Assembly (NCBI GenBank): GCA_012270385.1
Contig: JAAXIK010000486.1
Span: 52,063-116,062, forward strand
Length of the DNA: 64,000 bases
Source of the DNA: Rubripirellula sp.
Lineage (GTDB): Bacteria; Planctomycetota; Planctomycetia; Pirellulales; Pirellulaceae
Direction: 5' to 3'
Both the position numbers and the translations under genes were made by a program. Shown here in pieces: positions 26,778 through 36,823 of this stretch; position 1 is the first letter of the stretch; each line of letters begins with the position of its first letter. The notes under the pieces are model-generated. The model searched no databases and had not been told where the DNA came from. It saw only the letters and a program-made list of their open reading frames with translations.

Positions 26778-28571
26778 CTACTCTTGGGTGGGAATTAACG
26801 GGCCCTCGCCACTGCCGAGACCACCTTTGAGATCTTCTTCGCTCCCTGCAGGAGCGGGTCCATTCTCAGCAGCTTCTGCTTCTGCTGCCGCTCGTTCCTC
26901 TTCCTCTCCCCAGTCAACTCGCTTCAGTGAAAGACCAATTTTCCTCTCATCGGTGTCGACGCGAAGAACTTTGACTTCGATCTCTTGGCCAACTTTTACG
27001 ACTTCTTCCGGATCTTCTACTTTGTGTTCAGCCAATTCGCTGATGTGCAGTAGACCTTCCAGGCCGTCTTCAAGGCCGATAAAGACTCCAAAGTTAGTGA
27101 TTTTGGTAACGTTACCTTTCACCAGTTGGCCGGGCTGGTACTTATCTGGAATATCCCCATCCCATGGATCACTATCGAGCTGTTTCAGTCCCAGTGCGAT
27201 TCGGCGTCGGGACTCATCAACATTTAGTACGCGACATTTCAGCTCCTGACCTTTCTCAAGCAGTTCACTTGGATGGCCAATTTTGCGAGTCCAAGACATG
27301 TCGCTAACGTGAAGCAGCCCGTCGATTCCCTCTTCGAGTTCGATGAATGCTCCATAGTTGGTGAGATTGCGAACCTTTCCAACGACATCTTGTCCTTCTG
27401 GGTACCGTTCTAGCACTTCGTCCCAAGGATTCTTCTGAGTCTGCTTCATGCCGAGTGAAAGCTGTTGGCCTTCCGCATCGACGCCCAAGATTTTGACATC
27501 GATTTCATCACCAATGTTCACCAATTCACTTGGATGGTTGACTCGCTTTGTCCAGCTCATCTCACTGATGTGGACAAGACCTTCAATACCTGGCTCAAGC
27601 TTTACAAAGGCACCGTAGCTCATCACGTTGACGACTTCGCCCTTGTGATCGGATCCAACAGGGTACTTGCCTTCGATATTCTCCCAAGGATTTCGATCTT
27701 TCTGCTTTAGGCCGAGAGCAATTTTTTGCTTCTCTCTGTCGATATGCAGGACTTTGACTTCAATTTCCTGATCAATAGAAACCATTTCGGTGGGATGACC
27801 GATGCGCTCCCAAGCCATATCCGTGATATGGAGCAGTCCATCGATGCCACCCAAATCCACAAATGCACCGAAGTCCGCAATGTTCTTGACGATACCCTTT
27901 CGGATCTGACCAACTTCCAATTCCTTCATCAGGTATGCGCGATCTTCTTCGCGTTGGCGTTCAATGAGAGAACGTCTGCTGATGACGATGTTACGTCGTG
28001 TGTCGTCAATTTTGAGGACTTCAGCTTGGATGACACGGCCAATGAAGTCGCCGATATCACCTGGTCGGCGAATATCTACTTGGCTACCGGGCAAGAATAC
28101 ATTTACACCGATATCGACCAGAAGCCCGCCCTTGATTTTGCGAATAACTGTACCGGTGACAACTTGACCTTCACTGATCTCACCGATGATTTTTTCCCAT
28201 TCGATGATTTTCTCAGCCTTAGTTTTGCTGAGCGAAATCATGCCATAGGGGTCATCTGCGGCACCTAGCTCATCTTCCATTTCCTCGATGAGAACTTTGA
28301 CTGTCTCACCAACCTTTGGGACCTCTTCATCAGCTCCCCACTCGTTCAGGTTGACAGTACCTTCACTCTTGAATCCAACATCGATCAGAGCCCATTCATC
28401 GTTGACTTCAACGATTCGCCCATCGACGATTTCACCTTGGGCGTAATCAGTCTGCTCTCTCTCTACCCATTCAAGTAGCCAGTCATCTGCTTCTTGTTCG
28501 GGTGCAAGAATGGCAAGTTCGTTTACGATGTCCTCGTCATCGAGGTTTCGAATGAGGTTTCGATTCACCAT
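26778..28571 (-). CDS. rpsA: 30S ribosomal protein S1
   Basis: A 597-residue protein with six S1 (OB-fold) repeats: about 46-115, 130-198, 218-287, 303-373, 390-460 and 475-545. Each carries the G-x-V-x(n)-GAFV-x-L/F-x-GxxGLLHISE-type core (for example YGAFVKLEPGIEGLVHISEM). S1 binds mRNA leaders and delivers them to the 30S subunit. The C-terminal 40 residues are acidic and Ala/Gly-rich. The upstream 230 bases are non-coding and may hold the autoregulatory leader known for rpsA in other bacteria; a CCTGAC/GTCAGG pair lies at 28634-28660. It ends at the bidirectional terminator. Confidence 0.97.
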   Translation of the reverse strand: MVNRNLIRNLDDEDIVNELAILAPEQEADDWLLEWVEREQTDYAQGEIVDGRIVEVNDEWALIDVGFKSEGTVNLNEWGADEEVPKVGETVKVLIEEMEDELGAADDPYGMISLSKTKAEKIIEWEKIIGEISEGQVVTGTVIRKIKGGLLVDIGVNVFLPGSQVDIRRPGDIGDFIGRVIQAEVLKIDDTRRNIVISRRSLIERQREEDRAYLMKELEVGQIRKGIVKNIADFGAFVDLGGIDGLLHITDMAWERIGHPTEMVSIDQEIEVKVLHIDREKQKIALGLKQKDRNPWENIEGKYPVGSDHKGEVVNVMSYGAFVKLEPGIEGLVHISEMSWTKRVNHPSELVNIGDEIDVKILGVDAEGQQLSLGMKQTQKNPWDEVLERYPEGQDVVGKVRNLTNYGAFIELEEGIDGLLHVSDMSWTRKIGHPSELLEKGQELKCRVLNVDESRRRIALGLKQLDSDPWDGDIPDKYQPGQLVKGNVTKITNFGVFIGLEDGLEGLLHISELAEHKVEDPEEVVKVGQEIEVKVLRVDTDERKIGLSLKRVDWGEEEERAAAEAEAAENGPAPAGSEEDLKGGLGSGEGPLIPTQE

Positions 28572-28633
28572 GAGAAAAAATTCCAGAATTGAGCTGTTGC
28601 CGAGCAGGACTGACGACCTGGTAGTCTCGATTT

Positions 28634-28660
28634 CCTGACCGAGTTAGTAAGAAAGTCAGG
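28634..28660 (-). promoter_or_regulatory. Hairpin in the rpsA leader
   Basis: CCTGAC (28634-28639) and GTCAGG (28655-28660) are perfect arms about 65-90 bases upstream of the rpsA start. S1 represses its own mRNA in enterobacteria through leader hairpins. Whether that holds here is inference. Confidence 0.3.
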
Positions 28661-28805
28661 GAGGAAAACCAGTCGCTCGAAGGCTCAAATGGGGGTTGGA
28701 GTCAGGAAACGGTCGTCTGTTTAAGCGGAATCACCATGATTCGCGCGGTGTCTGCTAACGGTAGCAAAGCTAGATTCCGCCCACAACAGCTAACCCGAGC
28801 TTTCG

Positions 28806-29528
28806 TCACAATTCTGCCTCTCTGCGGCCGGATATCCATCCCCATGGGTCTACCGAGACCTCAGAGCCCTCTGCAACGAAAATTCGAGTGGGTTGCTCTT
28901 GCGATAAAAATGCCCATTTTTTCCCGTAAAGATCCCCAAAATCAATGCTGTATTGGCAATCATCGTAAGCTCGCCACTTCCAACTTGGATGTTGCACGCG
29001 ATACTCTCGAGTACCACGACTGGTCTTGGTGTACCCCCAGTAGTGTTCTGCAATAAACTGCTCCAATGACCCAGAAGCAAGCTTATTTGCCGATGGACCG
29101 ACACTTCCAGATATCCAATGATCCCCCCATTTGTAGGATAAGAGTCGATTGCCTGTCTCTTGCTGATCATTTCGATGGGACATGGTGATGGTTCGGTATG
29201 GCTCTTGGTAGAGTGTTCGCGCGACGAAGGCAATTAGCCTTTTGGGCACTAATTCTTGGATGAAGACCACACCTCGTCTGCACTCCCCCTCTTTGGGTGT
29301 GTGCTTAACGTAGAAGCGTAGATTCACTTCCTCAAAGTTCCGATAACCAGGAATGGGAAGCCCGAGAACAAAGGTTTTTTCGAATCGGAAGGCGACGAGG
29401 GAAATGTAGGTCTGACCCTCAAAAAAATCCAGTTCGCAGCCTTTTGGAACTAAGGGTTCCAAGTGTTCGGGGGAAATTGACCAATTCACCATGATCAAAT
29501 CCCGCCAATGTGCTCGAAGAAAGGCCAT
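28806..29528 (-). CDS. DUF2071 (YqjF-like) protein
   Basis: A 240-residue protein of the DUF2071/acetoacetate-decarboxylase-like family. Visible marks are AHWRDLIMVNWSISPEHLEPLVP at the N-terminus, TYISLVAFRFEKT, FEEVNLRFYV, the GVVFIQE strand and ALYQEPY-type turn, and a C-terminal VDFGDLYGKKW-type strand. Length and order match the family. The enzymatic role is unknown; no catalytic Lys of acetoacetate decarboxylase could be assigned. No signal peptide is present. It is divergent from rpiB. Confidence 0.85.
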   Translation of the reverse strand: MAFLRAHWRDLIMVNWSISPEHLEPLVPKGCELDFFEGQTYISLVAFRFEKTFVLGLPIPGYRNFEEVNLRFYVKHTPKEGECRRGVVFIQELVPKRLIAFVARTLYQEPYRTITMSHRNDQQETGNRLLSYKWGDHWISGSVGPSANKLASGSLEQFIAEHYWGYTKTSRGTREYRVQHPSWKWRAYDDCQYSIDFGDLYGKKWAFLSQEQPTRIFVAEGSEVSVDPWGWISGRREAEL

Positions 29529-29668
29529 GATGATTCCTCAAACCGTTCGGGTCGATTGAAAGAGCGTAAGACGGTTAGAATTTCTAACCATACCCGGTGG
29601 GCATCTTTTCAAATCGCGTGTATCACATCGATTACCAAAAATCACTATCCCGAATTTTCAGTTCGCTT

Positions 29669-30148
29669 ATGTCAGAACAACATACCATTCGCGTTGCCAT
29701 CGGAGGCGATCATGCAGGGTTTCCATTGAAGGATTCAATTGTGACCACCTTTCAGGATCGTGTGACTGAACTCATTGACTGTGGAACCAACAGTGATCAG
29801 AGATGTGATTATCCTGATTTTGCAGTGGCTGTAGCAAGAAGAATTTTATCTGGAGAAGTTGAAAGAGGGATCGTTGTTTGCGGCAGTGGCGTTGGGGTAA
29901 GCGTCGCAGCCAATAAGATTCCAGGAATTCGGGCAGCAATTTGTCATGACACCTATTCTGCTAGGCAAGGTGTGGAACATGACGACATGAACGTACTTTG
30001 CATCGGCGGACGAATTATCGGATCCGAGTTAGCTTTCGAAATCATAGAAGCTTTTCTTCACGCAAAGTATGTGCCTGAGCCTCGGCACGCAGAGCGATTG
30101 GCGAAAGTCTTTGAGATCGAACGGTTGGGTGCTAAGGCTATAGACTGA
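29669..30148 (+). CDS. rpiB: Ribose-5-phosphate isomerase B
   Basis: 159 residues from ATG 29669. Interconverts ribose-5-phosphate and ribulose-5-phosphate in the pentose phosphate pathway. Landmarks are VAIGGDHAGFPLK (Asp and His of the phosphate/sugar site), CGSGVGVSVAANK with the catalytic Cys and the general acid region, and CHDTYSARQGVEHDDMNVLCIGGR. The track begins 24 residues earlier at 29597 with no family similarity there, so I choose 29669. Confidence 0.95.
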   Translation: MSEQHTIRVAIGGDHAGFPLKDSIVTTFQDRVTELIDCGTNSDQRCDYPDFAVAVARRILSGEVERGIVVCGSGVGVSVAANKIPGIRAAICHDTYSARQGVEHDDMNVLCIGGRIIGSELAFEIIEAFLHAKYVPEPRHAERLAKVFEIERLGAKAID

Positions 30149-30196
30149 GTCGCGAGTCGATTTCAATCTGCAAGCAAGTTCTTCCTCTTTAGGCCA

Positions 30197-31444
30197 TCAA
30201 AAGAGCGTCGACAAGTCCGAGTTGATCTGTTTGGCTTGATGCATCATTGCTGCGTTTAATAATTCAATTGCCATCCTCGACTCTAAAGTGACTCCAGCGC
30301 GGACACCGACACATGGGTCATGGCGACCTTTTTTCAGTTCAAACTCGATTTCTTCAAGATTTTTCCTTACCGATTGTTCAGGAAGATTAATCGTTGAATT
30401 CGGTTTGAAACCCACTCGACATTCCACTGGCATTCCAGTGGTAATTCCACCTAGAAGACCCCCGTGTGAGTTGGTGACGTATCCACTGGACCGAATCGCG
30501 TCATTGTTATCACTGCCCAGTCTTTCAACCACTTGCACTCCGTCTCCAATTTCACAGGACTCAGCGGCGTTCAATCCACCCAGTGAACCCATCAGTTTGA
30601 GTTTGAGGCTCTGATAAAGTGGGTCTCCAAGCAGTGGAGGTACATTCAAAGCGACGACCTCAACCGAGGCGCCAATGGAGTTTCCCGCTTTTCGCGTTTC
30701 TTTAATCAGTTCACCTGCCTCGTTGGCGAAATCACGATCAAGTGAATGAATCTCACTGCTTAGCAGTTGTTTCTCTAGGGATTCGATCGCTTCAGAAGAA
30801 GTCTTTCCCGAGGATATTTTGTCACCACCCAATAATTCGGCAGATAGCGATTTGTTCGCGCGTAAATTTCCAACTTGGCAAATGGACGAAAGTATAACCG
30901 TCCCAAATTTTTCTTTCAGGAAGGAACGTGCCACCGCTCCTGCGATCACATCGCTAATGGTTGCTCGATAACTCGATCGACCTCCGCCTCGAATATCCAC
31001 AAAGCCCGATGACTTATGGAATTTTACAAGATCAGTGTGTCCTGGTCGTACTTCACCTTCCAAACCGGAGAATTGAGTGTAATCACCGGATTTTTTCGAA
31101 GTGGAAAGGACAATTGCTGAGATGGGTTCACCTGTTGTGTAACCCTCCTCAAAGCCCTCAGTTTGAAAACGTTGGTCATCCACCTCCACGGAAATAGAAT
31201 TGCTACCGAGTAGCTTCTCGTGGTCTGGTTGATAAAGTCCCGAGAGGAGGATGACTTTATCTTTCTCGTTGCGTGGGGTGCCATGGCGGTTACTTCCAGG
31301 CCGTCTTCTGTCAAGAAAGGATTGGATTTCTTCTCGTTTCAGATAATGACCAGCAGGGCATCCGAAAATGATCGTTGTTACTGCGGGACCATGTGACTCA
31401 CCCGCTCCTGCAGCGGCAAACAAAGGGCCACCAAGAATTTCCAT
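30197..31444 (-). CDS. aroC: Chorismate synthase
   Basis: A 415-residue FMN-dependent lyase that converts EPSP to chorismate, the last common step of aromatic amino acid synthesis. Marks are AGAGESHGPAVT (residues 11-22, His of the GESHG signature), RRRPGSNRHGTPRNE, and GGLLGGITTGMPVECRV. The C-terminal signature GRHDPCVGVRAG is intact. The middle signature, usually GGGRSSAREt, reads GGGRSSYRATIS, so the small residue is Tyr and the Glu is Ala. Length is slightly above the usual 360-390. It is convergent with rpiB after 48 bases. Confidence 0.95.
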   Translation of the reverse strand: MEILGGPLFAAAGAGESHGPAVTTIIFGCPAGHYLKREEIQSFLDRRRPGSNRHGTPRNEKDKVILLSGLYQPDHEKLLGSNSISVEVDDQRFQTEGFEEGYTTGEPISAIVLSTSKKSGDYTQFSGLEGEVRPGHTDLVKFHKSSGFVDIRGGGRSSYRATISDVIAGAVARSFLKEKFGTVILSSICQVGNLRANKSLSAELLGGDKISSGKTSSEAIESLEKQLLSSEIHSLDRDFANEAGELIKETRKAGNSIGASVEVVALNVPPLLGDPLYQSLKLKLMGSLGGLNAAESCEIGDGVQVVERLGSDNNDAIRSSGYVTNSHGGLLGGITTGMPVECRVGFKPNSTINLPEQSVRKNLEEIEFELKKGRHDPCVGVRAGVTLESRMAIELLNAAMMHQAKQINSDLSTLF

Positions 31445-31684
31445 GATTGAATCTGCTTTCCAGTATGGGTATCTATCTCAGGATATCGGTGTTGGTCTTT
31501 TTGCATCACCCACATTTTGGGTCAACAGGAGATCAGTTTCTTCACTCAAGTGCGGGTGCAGTATGGTGTGCTCAGAAAAGATCTATAGGATTTGTTCTCG
31601 CGACATCCTTCGAGGCTATTTCTACTGAGTGGCTTGCTTCGCCGTTGTTACGCAGTCTGCATGCTTTTCCCTAGAAAAGGAAGG

Positions 31685-33529
31685 CTAATTGACAGCGTGG
31701 TCGAGGAGCTTGCCGACATATTTTCCAATTCTGGGTGGTGGATTCTTAATGCTGCGAGGAAGCTGTTTGAGTTTTTCTTGATGCGATTGAGATAAGCGTA
31801 CATTCATATCGATTACATTCAGCGCGGCGATTGCCGAAAAATGACCATATTCTTCAACGTCTGCGAGTTCTAATAAACGCAATGTAGCCATCTCGATATG
31901 GGCTTTGTTTCCCGTTCGCAAAAGTCCTTCGCAGGCTGCAATCGCCACGCTTGGTGAAGGATCCCTGATAGCATTGATGAGTCTGACATTGTCTTGCGTA
32001 TTGAATTCGGATAGGGCTAGGCCACGAACCGCCCAGAATCGCTCGACGGAGTCCGCAGATCGCGTGAGTTTAATTAGATCCTCTGATTTCAATGTGCCAT
32101 CGAGGCTTTTGAAGGATAGTTCAATCCATCTTCTCATCTCTGATTCATGGTTTATTGCGTAAGATCTTGGGCTTGATTTGGAAGCGAGTCGATGCATTTC
32201 AGCTTCAGGTAGCACACCAAGATCCAGTGTGTCGAGCATCCAGTTTTTTACAGCGGTTCGCATCTCAGCTAATCGAACTTGGTGCTTCTCCGATTCCGCA
32301 AGATTTTGAACTTCATCAGGATCATGCCGCAGGTCAAACAGCTCTTCAACCGGTTTGGATTTCCAGAATTTTGCCTGTGCTTCATTGAGATTACCCGCAT
32401 CAAATTCTTGTTTCCAGATTCTTGTCGTAGGTGTTTGGAACATGTAGTCGACATGTTTGAGATAAGGTCTCTCAGGGTAGAAGTGTCGCATATAGACAAA
32501 CCGTCCATCAGTGCATGACCTCACCATATCAATACGCTCATCCATTCTGCCACGAAATCCAAAAATATATTTGGCTGGCTCCTCGATTTGATTCCCCGCA
32601 AAAGCTTTCCCCTGCATATTTCTAGGGATAGTTGCACCGGCCAAGTTCAAAGCTGTCGGGGCAAGATCCACGAAAGATGTCAGTCTCTTTGATTCAGCTC
32701 CCACTTCGTATTCCGGAGGAGCTAAGGATAAAAATCGCTCGGGTATATGAAGCAAAAGTGGAACGCTCAGACCCGAATTGAAAGGCCAACGTTTACTTCG
32801 TGGCATACCACTTCCATGGTCTCCGTAATAGAAAACGATTGTGGAGTCATCGAGGTTATCGGCGGCGAGTTCCGTAAGGATTTCACCCACCTGAGCGTCC
32901 ATCTCGCTTACTTTGTCGTAATATTGCGCCCAGTCTTTCCTCACCTCGGGAGTGTCAGGATGATAGGCTGGCAGAGGGGCGGCAGCTGGGTCATGCTTCC
33001 ATTGATGAGGTCGAGAGCGAATCTTGCTTTCGTGACTAACCGTGAGATTAAATACGGAAAAGAATGGGGTTTCGTCATTCGGGCGATTTCGCCAATGAGC
33101 ATTACGCCCACTTTCATTCCATCCACCTCCCTCACCATCAAAGTTGTAATCCGTTTTCGATCGGTTCGAGGTGTAATAACCTGATTCCCTGAGTAATTGA
33201 GGGTAGAGCTTCACTTGAGTAGGGATTTTTATTCCGCTACGCATGTGTTGACCACCAAGGCTAGTCGCATACATTCCCGAGATGATTGTGGTTCGTGCTG
33301 GGGCGCACACGGGAGCGTTAGACCAACAAGTCTTGTATCTCAATGATTTCTTCGCTAGCGCATCAATATTGGGAGTGTCTGCGTACCCATCGCCATAGCA
33401 TCCTAGTTCTGGGCCGTTATCTTCACTGGTGATCCATAGAATATTTGGTCTATCTTGGTCAGCCATTAAGGGTTGAAAAGAAGCCAAGAGGCAAAAGAAA
33501 ATAGCAGCACAATATCGCTTAGCCTGCAT
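31685..33529 (-). CDS. Secreted sulfatase with C-terminal HEAT repeats
   Basis: From ATG 33529 a signal peptide (CAAIFFCLLASFQPLMA) leads into RPNILWITSEDNGPELGCYG, the sulfatase metal-site opening. The fGly signature is CAPARTTIISG, with Cys as the residue turned to formylglycine; the usual Ser/Thr after it is Ala, a common variant. The YYGDHGSGMPRSKRWP block completes the active site. From about residue 500 the sequence turns to HEAT-like helices (RFWAVRGLALSEF, AIAACEGLLRTG). The track start at 33571 would add 14 residues before the signal. Substrate and maturase are unknown; the maturase is not in the window. Adjacent genes give no hint. Confidence 0.92.
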   Translation of the reverse strand: MQAKRYCAAIFFCLLASFQPLMADQDRPNILWITSEDNGPELGCYGDGYADTPNIDALAKKSLRYKTCWSNAPVCAPARTTIISGMYATSLGGQHMRSGIKIPTQVKLYPQLLRESGYYTSNRSKTDYNFDGEGGGWNESGRNAHWRNRPNDETPFFSVFNLTVSHESKIRSRPHQWKHDPAAAPLPAYHPDTPEVRKDWAQYYDKVSEMDAQVGEILTELAADNLDDSTIVFYYGDHGSGMPRSKRWPFNSGLSVPLLLHIPERFLSLAPPEYEVGAESKRLTSFVDLAPTALNLAGATIPRNMQGKAFAGNQIEEPAKYIFGFRGRMDERIDMVRSCTDGRFVYMRHFYPERPYLKHVDYMFQTPTTRIWKQEFDAGNLNEAQAKFWKSKPVEELFDLRHDPDEVQNLAESEKHQVRLAEMRTAVKNWMLDTLDLGVLPEAEMHRLASKSSPRSYAINHESEMRRWIELSFKSLDGTLKSEDLIKLTRSADSVERFWAVRGLALSEFNTQDNVRLINAIRDPSPSVAIAACEGLLRTGNKAHIEMATLRLLELADVEEYGHFSAIAALNVIDMNVRLSQSHQEKLKQLPRSIKNPPPRIGKYVGKLLDHAVN

Positions 33530-33672
33530 CGAGTATCTCGTTGTTTGAGGTGGAATGTGAGAAGAAACCATGGTGAAAATCCGGATTTGGCTCAGTGATA
33601 GCCTATCCCAACGTGTCGGTGAACTGAGTCCTTACCTCACTGGGTGTCTGCGTTCCTTCATGATTCAGGTTT

Positions 33673-34050
33673 TCACGAGCGATGGAAATGCACGTGTTTC
33701 CACTCGCCATCAATTTTCTGCCAGACTCTAGTTTCTCGACTGGTTGTGGTCGTGCTAGTCGCATCGGCATCTGATTTCTGCGAGATTCTGATATATGCAA
33801 TCACGGCAACGTCACCCATGAGCCGAACATGTGGACAACTCAGAGTGGTGGTAACCCCCGCGTACGGTGATTGATTTTCGAGATCGAAATAGTGTTTATG
33901 GAAAGGCATCCCCTGAACCAGATAACCCTCTGCTTCCGGTTCAAAGGACGTAATGTCTTTCGCGCAAAGTCGGCAGTAGGTTTCCCAGTCACTCGCGACT
34001 ACGGATTGAATCAGATCCGAGGTGAGTTTGATGATATCCTGTTCAGTCAT
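33673..34050 (-). CDS. CaMKII-association-domain (NTF2-like) protein
   Basis: A 125-residue NTF2-fold protein. The run DWETYCRLCAKDITSFEPEA, then GYLVQGMPFHKHYFDL, is the hallmark of the calcium/calmodulin-kinase-II association domain, found as a stand-alone protein in several bacteria. The end HVHFHRS is also conserved. The fold usually oligomerises and can hold a small ligand; no catalytic role is assigned. No kinase gene is adjacent. thiL lies about 60 bases upstream of its stop on the same strand... that is, thiL is downstream in the direction opposite to the sulfatase, all three genes being on the minus strand. Confidence 0.85.
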   Translation of the reverse strand: MTEQDIIKLTSDLIQSVVASDWETYCRLCAKDITSFEPEAEGYLVQGMPFHKHYFDLENQSPYAGVTTTLSCPHVRLMGDVAVIAYIRISQKSDADATSTTTTSRETRVWQKIDGEWKHVHFHRS

Positions 34051-34108
34051 GATATTGTGTTCCTCATGCGGCAGTGAAGATTGGTGGGTTAGCTAAGGGA
34101 TTTCCCGG

Positions 34109-35110
34109 CTAATGCATGTAGCCCTGAGGTGGGAGTCTTTCTAACTTTCGTTCGTGTTTTTTCCAGAGACCCGTGCGTCCTACGGTTTTTCCAATCTGGT
34201 GCAGACCCAGATGAGAGTGTTCCTGTCGCAATAAATCAGCATCAGCTTGACTCATGGTCAAGATCAACTCAAAGTCTTCCCCATCTGACCATGCATGCTG
34301 GAATGCCGATCTACCGGATGTCTCTGATAGTGCCACGGCATCGGAATGAATGGGTATACATTCAGTTTCCAGTTCAGCCCCTACACCACTTGCTGCACAC
34401 AGACGATCAAGATCCAAGGATAGACCATCGCTGATATCAATTGCTGCTGTTACCGAAACGAGCGAACGTAACGTTTTAACAAGTGGGATCCTCGGTTTGG
34501 GCCGAAGGTGTCGCCCACTGATGCTACCACCTACGGGACCAGTGATCAGAATTGCGTCACCTTCTTTTGCTCCGCTACGCCGCCACAAATGATTCTCTTC
34601 AACCTCTCCGAGCATGCATACAGAGATAGCGAGGGGGCCTTCATAAGTGGAGATGTCTCCGCCGGCGATAGCGAGATTGTATTCCGCTGCAGCTTCGAGA
34701 ATGCCTTCATAGACATGTCCTGCAGTCTGAGTAGCATTGGTGCGTGGCAGCGTTAGGGTAACCAAGGCCGTTCGTGGATCTCCTCCCATCGCAGCGATAT
34801 CGCTCACATTGATCGCAACTGCTTTGTAACCGACATCCGCGAGATCATGTTTGGCAGAAATGAAATCTACGCCATCAATGATTTGGTCTGTGCAGGAAAG
34901 CTGTAATCGATCGGATCCACGAATTGCAGCCGCGTCATCACCGATTCCCAAATGGACTTGTGGAAGTGATCGACATCTGCCGCGGAGATAAGCGAGAAAC
35001 GAGAGTTCCAAGGTAGCACTTTTATTTTGAGGGATACTGCTAAAAGTTGTGAGTCTGCAAGTTGGAAAATATTGCTGGATATTCTCTGTCGAAACCAGAA
35101 AGCTTGGCAT
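34109..35110 (-). CDS. thiL: Thiamine-monophosphate kinase
   Basis: A 333-residue AIR-synthase/PurM-fold kinase that makes thiamine diphosphate from thiamine monophosphate. Landmarks are LGIGDDAAAI (about 55-64, Mg/ATP Asp), CTDQIIDGVDF, KAVAINVSDIAAMGGDP, LAIAGGDIS and AAIDISDGLSLDL. The first 30 residues look unlike the family; a TTG at about residue 33 (LELSFLAYLRGR) would give a typical start, but no ribosome binding site settles it. Other thi genes are not in the window. Confidence 0.94.
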   Translation of the reverse strand: MPSFLVSTENIQQYFPTCRLTTFSSIPQNKSATLELSFLAYLRGRCRSLPQVHLGIGDDAAAIRGSDRLQLSCTDQIIDGVDFISAKHDLADVGYKAVAINVSDIAAMGGDPRTALVTLTLPRTNATQTAGHVYEGILEAAAEYNLAIAGGDISTYEGPLAISVCMLGEVEENHLWRRSGAKEGDAILITGPVGGSISGRHLRPKPRIPLVKTLRSLVSVTAAIDISDGLSLDLDRLCAASGVGAELETECIPIHSDAVALSETSGRSAFQHAWSDGEDFELILTMSQADADLLRQEHSHLGLHQIGKTVGRTGLWKKHERKLERLPPQGYMH

Positions 35111-35326
35111 AGCTTCCTGGGATCATAGGACAGTCTTCTTTTTGAGCAAATGGGATAGGGACGTTTGCATTTTCAGTTCCCGAAGTGAGCCATTCAATGG
35201 GTTTGGGCCACTGTGGAACGACTTTTTGCATTAGACTATCCCAACCGAGATTAAATCCTGATTGGATTCTCTCTTTTTCATCCGTAGTTTGTATCTCCCA
35301 ATTTCTTATTCTTTGCGAGTTCACAT

Positions 35327-36796
35327 ATGTCAAGTGATGTCCTATCCCAAAGCGATGTGCAGATTCAGCATACCGAGTGCTTTATCAATGGTGAGTGGGT
35401 TCCAGCTCAAAGTGGCAAGACGTTTGCGACTGTTAATCCGGCTACCGAAGAAGAGATTGCGCAAATTGCTGAAGGTGATGCAGAAGATGTGAATCTTGCT
35501 GCAATCGCTGCCCGAAAGGCCTTTGATGAAGGACCTTGGTCCAAGATGGATGCGAGGGACCGAGGGCGTCTGATCTATCTATTGGCAGATCGGATGGAGC
35601 AGGAAATCGAATCATTGGCCGCCTTGGAGACTCTGGATAACGGAAAGCCCTATCAAGATAGCCTGACGGTAGATCTGCCACTTGCAATCGATTGTTTGCG
35701 ATATTACGCCGGCTATGCGGATAAGATCCACGGAAAAACAATCCCCATCCGAGGAAACCACTTTTGCTACACACGGCAGGAGGCCGTCGGGGTCGCTGGA
35801 CAGATCATTCCTTGGAATTTCCCAATTTTAATGGTCGCTTGGAAATGGGGACCCGCACTCGCGGCAGGTTGCACAGTAGTGATGAAGCCAGCTGAGCAGA
35901 CACCTCTTACCTGTTTGAGGCTGGCTCAGTTAGCGAAGGAGGTGGGGATTCCAGATGGTGTAATCAACATCGTGCCAGGTTTCGGTCCGACTGCAGGAGC
36001 TGCCGTCGTAAAGCATCCAATGATTGATAAAGTTGCATTCACTGGGGAGCACCGGACAGCACAGGTCATTACCAGGGAGTCGGCAGATACCTTGCAGCGC
36101 CTTACTTTTGAACTTGGGGGCAAAAGTCCCAATGTGATTTTTGATGATGCAGATCTTGATGCCGCAGTGCAGGGAGCGTACGTAGGTTTATTCTTAAATC
36201 AGGGTCAATGTTGTTGTGCGGGTAGTCGCGTTTTTGTGCACAAGTCAAGACATGCAGAATTCATCGAAAAACTGCAGAAACTCACCCTACAGAGGAAAGT
36301 CGGCGATCCGTTTGCAGCGGATACGCAACAGGGTCCTCAGGTTGACCGGTCCCAGTACGATAAGATCATGTCATACATCGAAAAAGGTAAGGAGCAAGGT
36401 GCCACCTGCTTGACCGGTGGAGAACGAGTTGGCGAGAAAGGATATTTCATTGCCCCGACGATCTTCGATGGCGTGAATGACGATATGGCGATCGCACAAG
36501 ATGAAATCTTCGGGCCTGTACTTAGTGTTCTGACCTTTGAAGACAAAGAGGAAATCATCCAACGCGCAAACAATACGTTCTATGGTCTTGCAGCAGCGGT
36601 GTGGACTCGTGATGTTGCATTAGCTCACGAATTTGCCACTCGGGTGAGAGCAGGTACCGTTTGGGTTAACTGCTATGACGTTTTTGACGCTGCAGCACCT
36701 TTTGGTGGTTTCAAAATGAGCGGGCACGGTCGAGAACTAGGAGAAGAAGGTTTGCGTGCTTATACAGAGAATAAGACGGTTACGATCGCTCTGTAG
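35327..36796 (+). CDS. NAD(P)-dependent aldehyde dehydrogenase
   Basis: A 489-residue ALDH of the ALDH1/2-like class oxidising an aldehyde to its acid. The catalytic Cys lies in [12 protein letters not shown] near residue 296, and the general base Glu in [10 protein letters not shown] near 262. [19 protein letters not shown] and [19 protein letters not shown] are intact. The NAD-binding signature normally FTGSTEvG reads FTGEHRTAQ at about 238-246. Removing one G and adding one A restores FTGSTETAQ, suggesting a local double frameshift. The substrate cannot be named. DUF58 follows after 62 bases. Confidence 0.95.
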   Translation: MSSDVLSQSDVQIQHTECFINGEWVPAQSGKTFATVNPATEEEIAQIAEGDAEDVNLAAIAARKAFDEGPWSKMDARDRGRLIYLLADRMEQEIESLAALETLDNGKPYQDSLTVDLPLAIDCLRYYAGYADKIHGKTIPIRGNHFCYTRQEAVGVAGQIIPWNFPILMVAWKWGPALAAGCTVVMKPAEQTPLTCLRLAQLAKEVGIPDGVINIVPGFGPTAGAAVVKHPMIDKVAFTGEHRTAQVITRESADTLQRLTFELGGKSPNVIFDDADLDAAVQGAYVGLFLNQGQCCCAGSRVFVHKSRHAEFIEKLQKLTLQRKVGDPFAADTQQGPQVDRSQYDKIMSYIEKGKEQGATCLTGGERVGEKGYFIAPTIFDGVNDDMAIAQDEIFGPVLSVLTFEDKEEIIQRANNTFYGLAAAVWTRDVALAHEFATRVRAGTVWVNCYDVFDAAAPFGGFKMSGHGRELGEEGLRAYTENKTVTIAL

Positions 36797-36823
36797 TTTG
36801 AGGTCATCGCGAGCGTATTTCCT

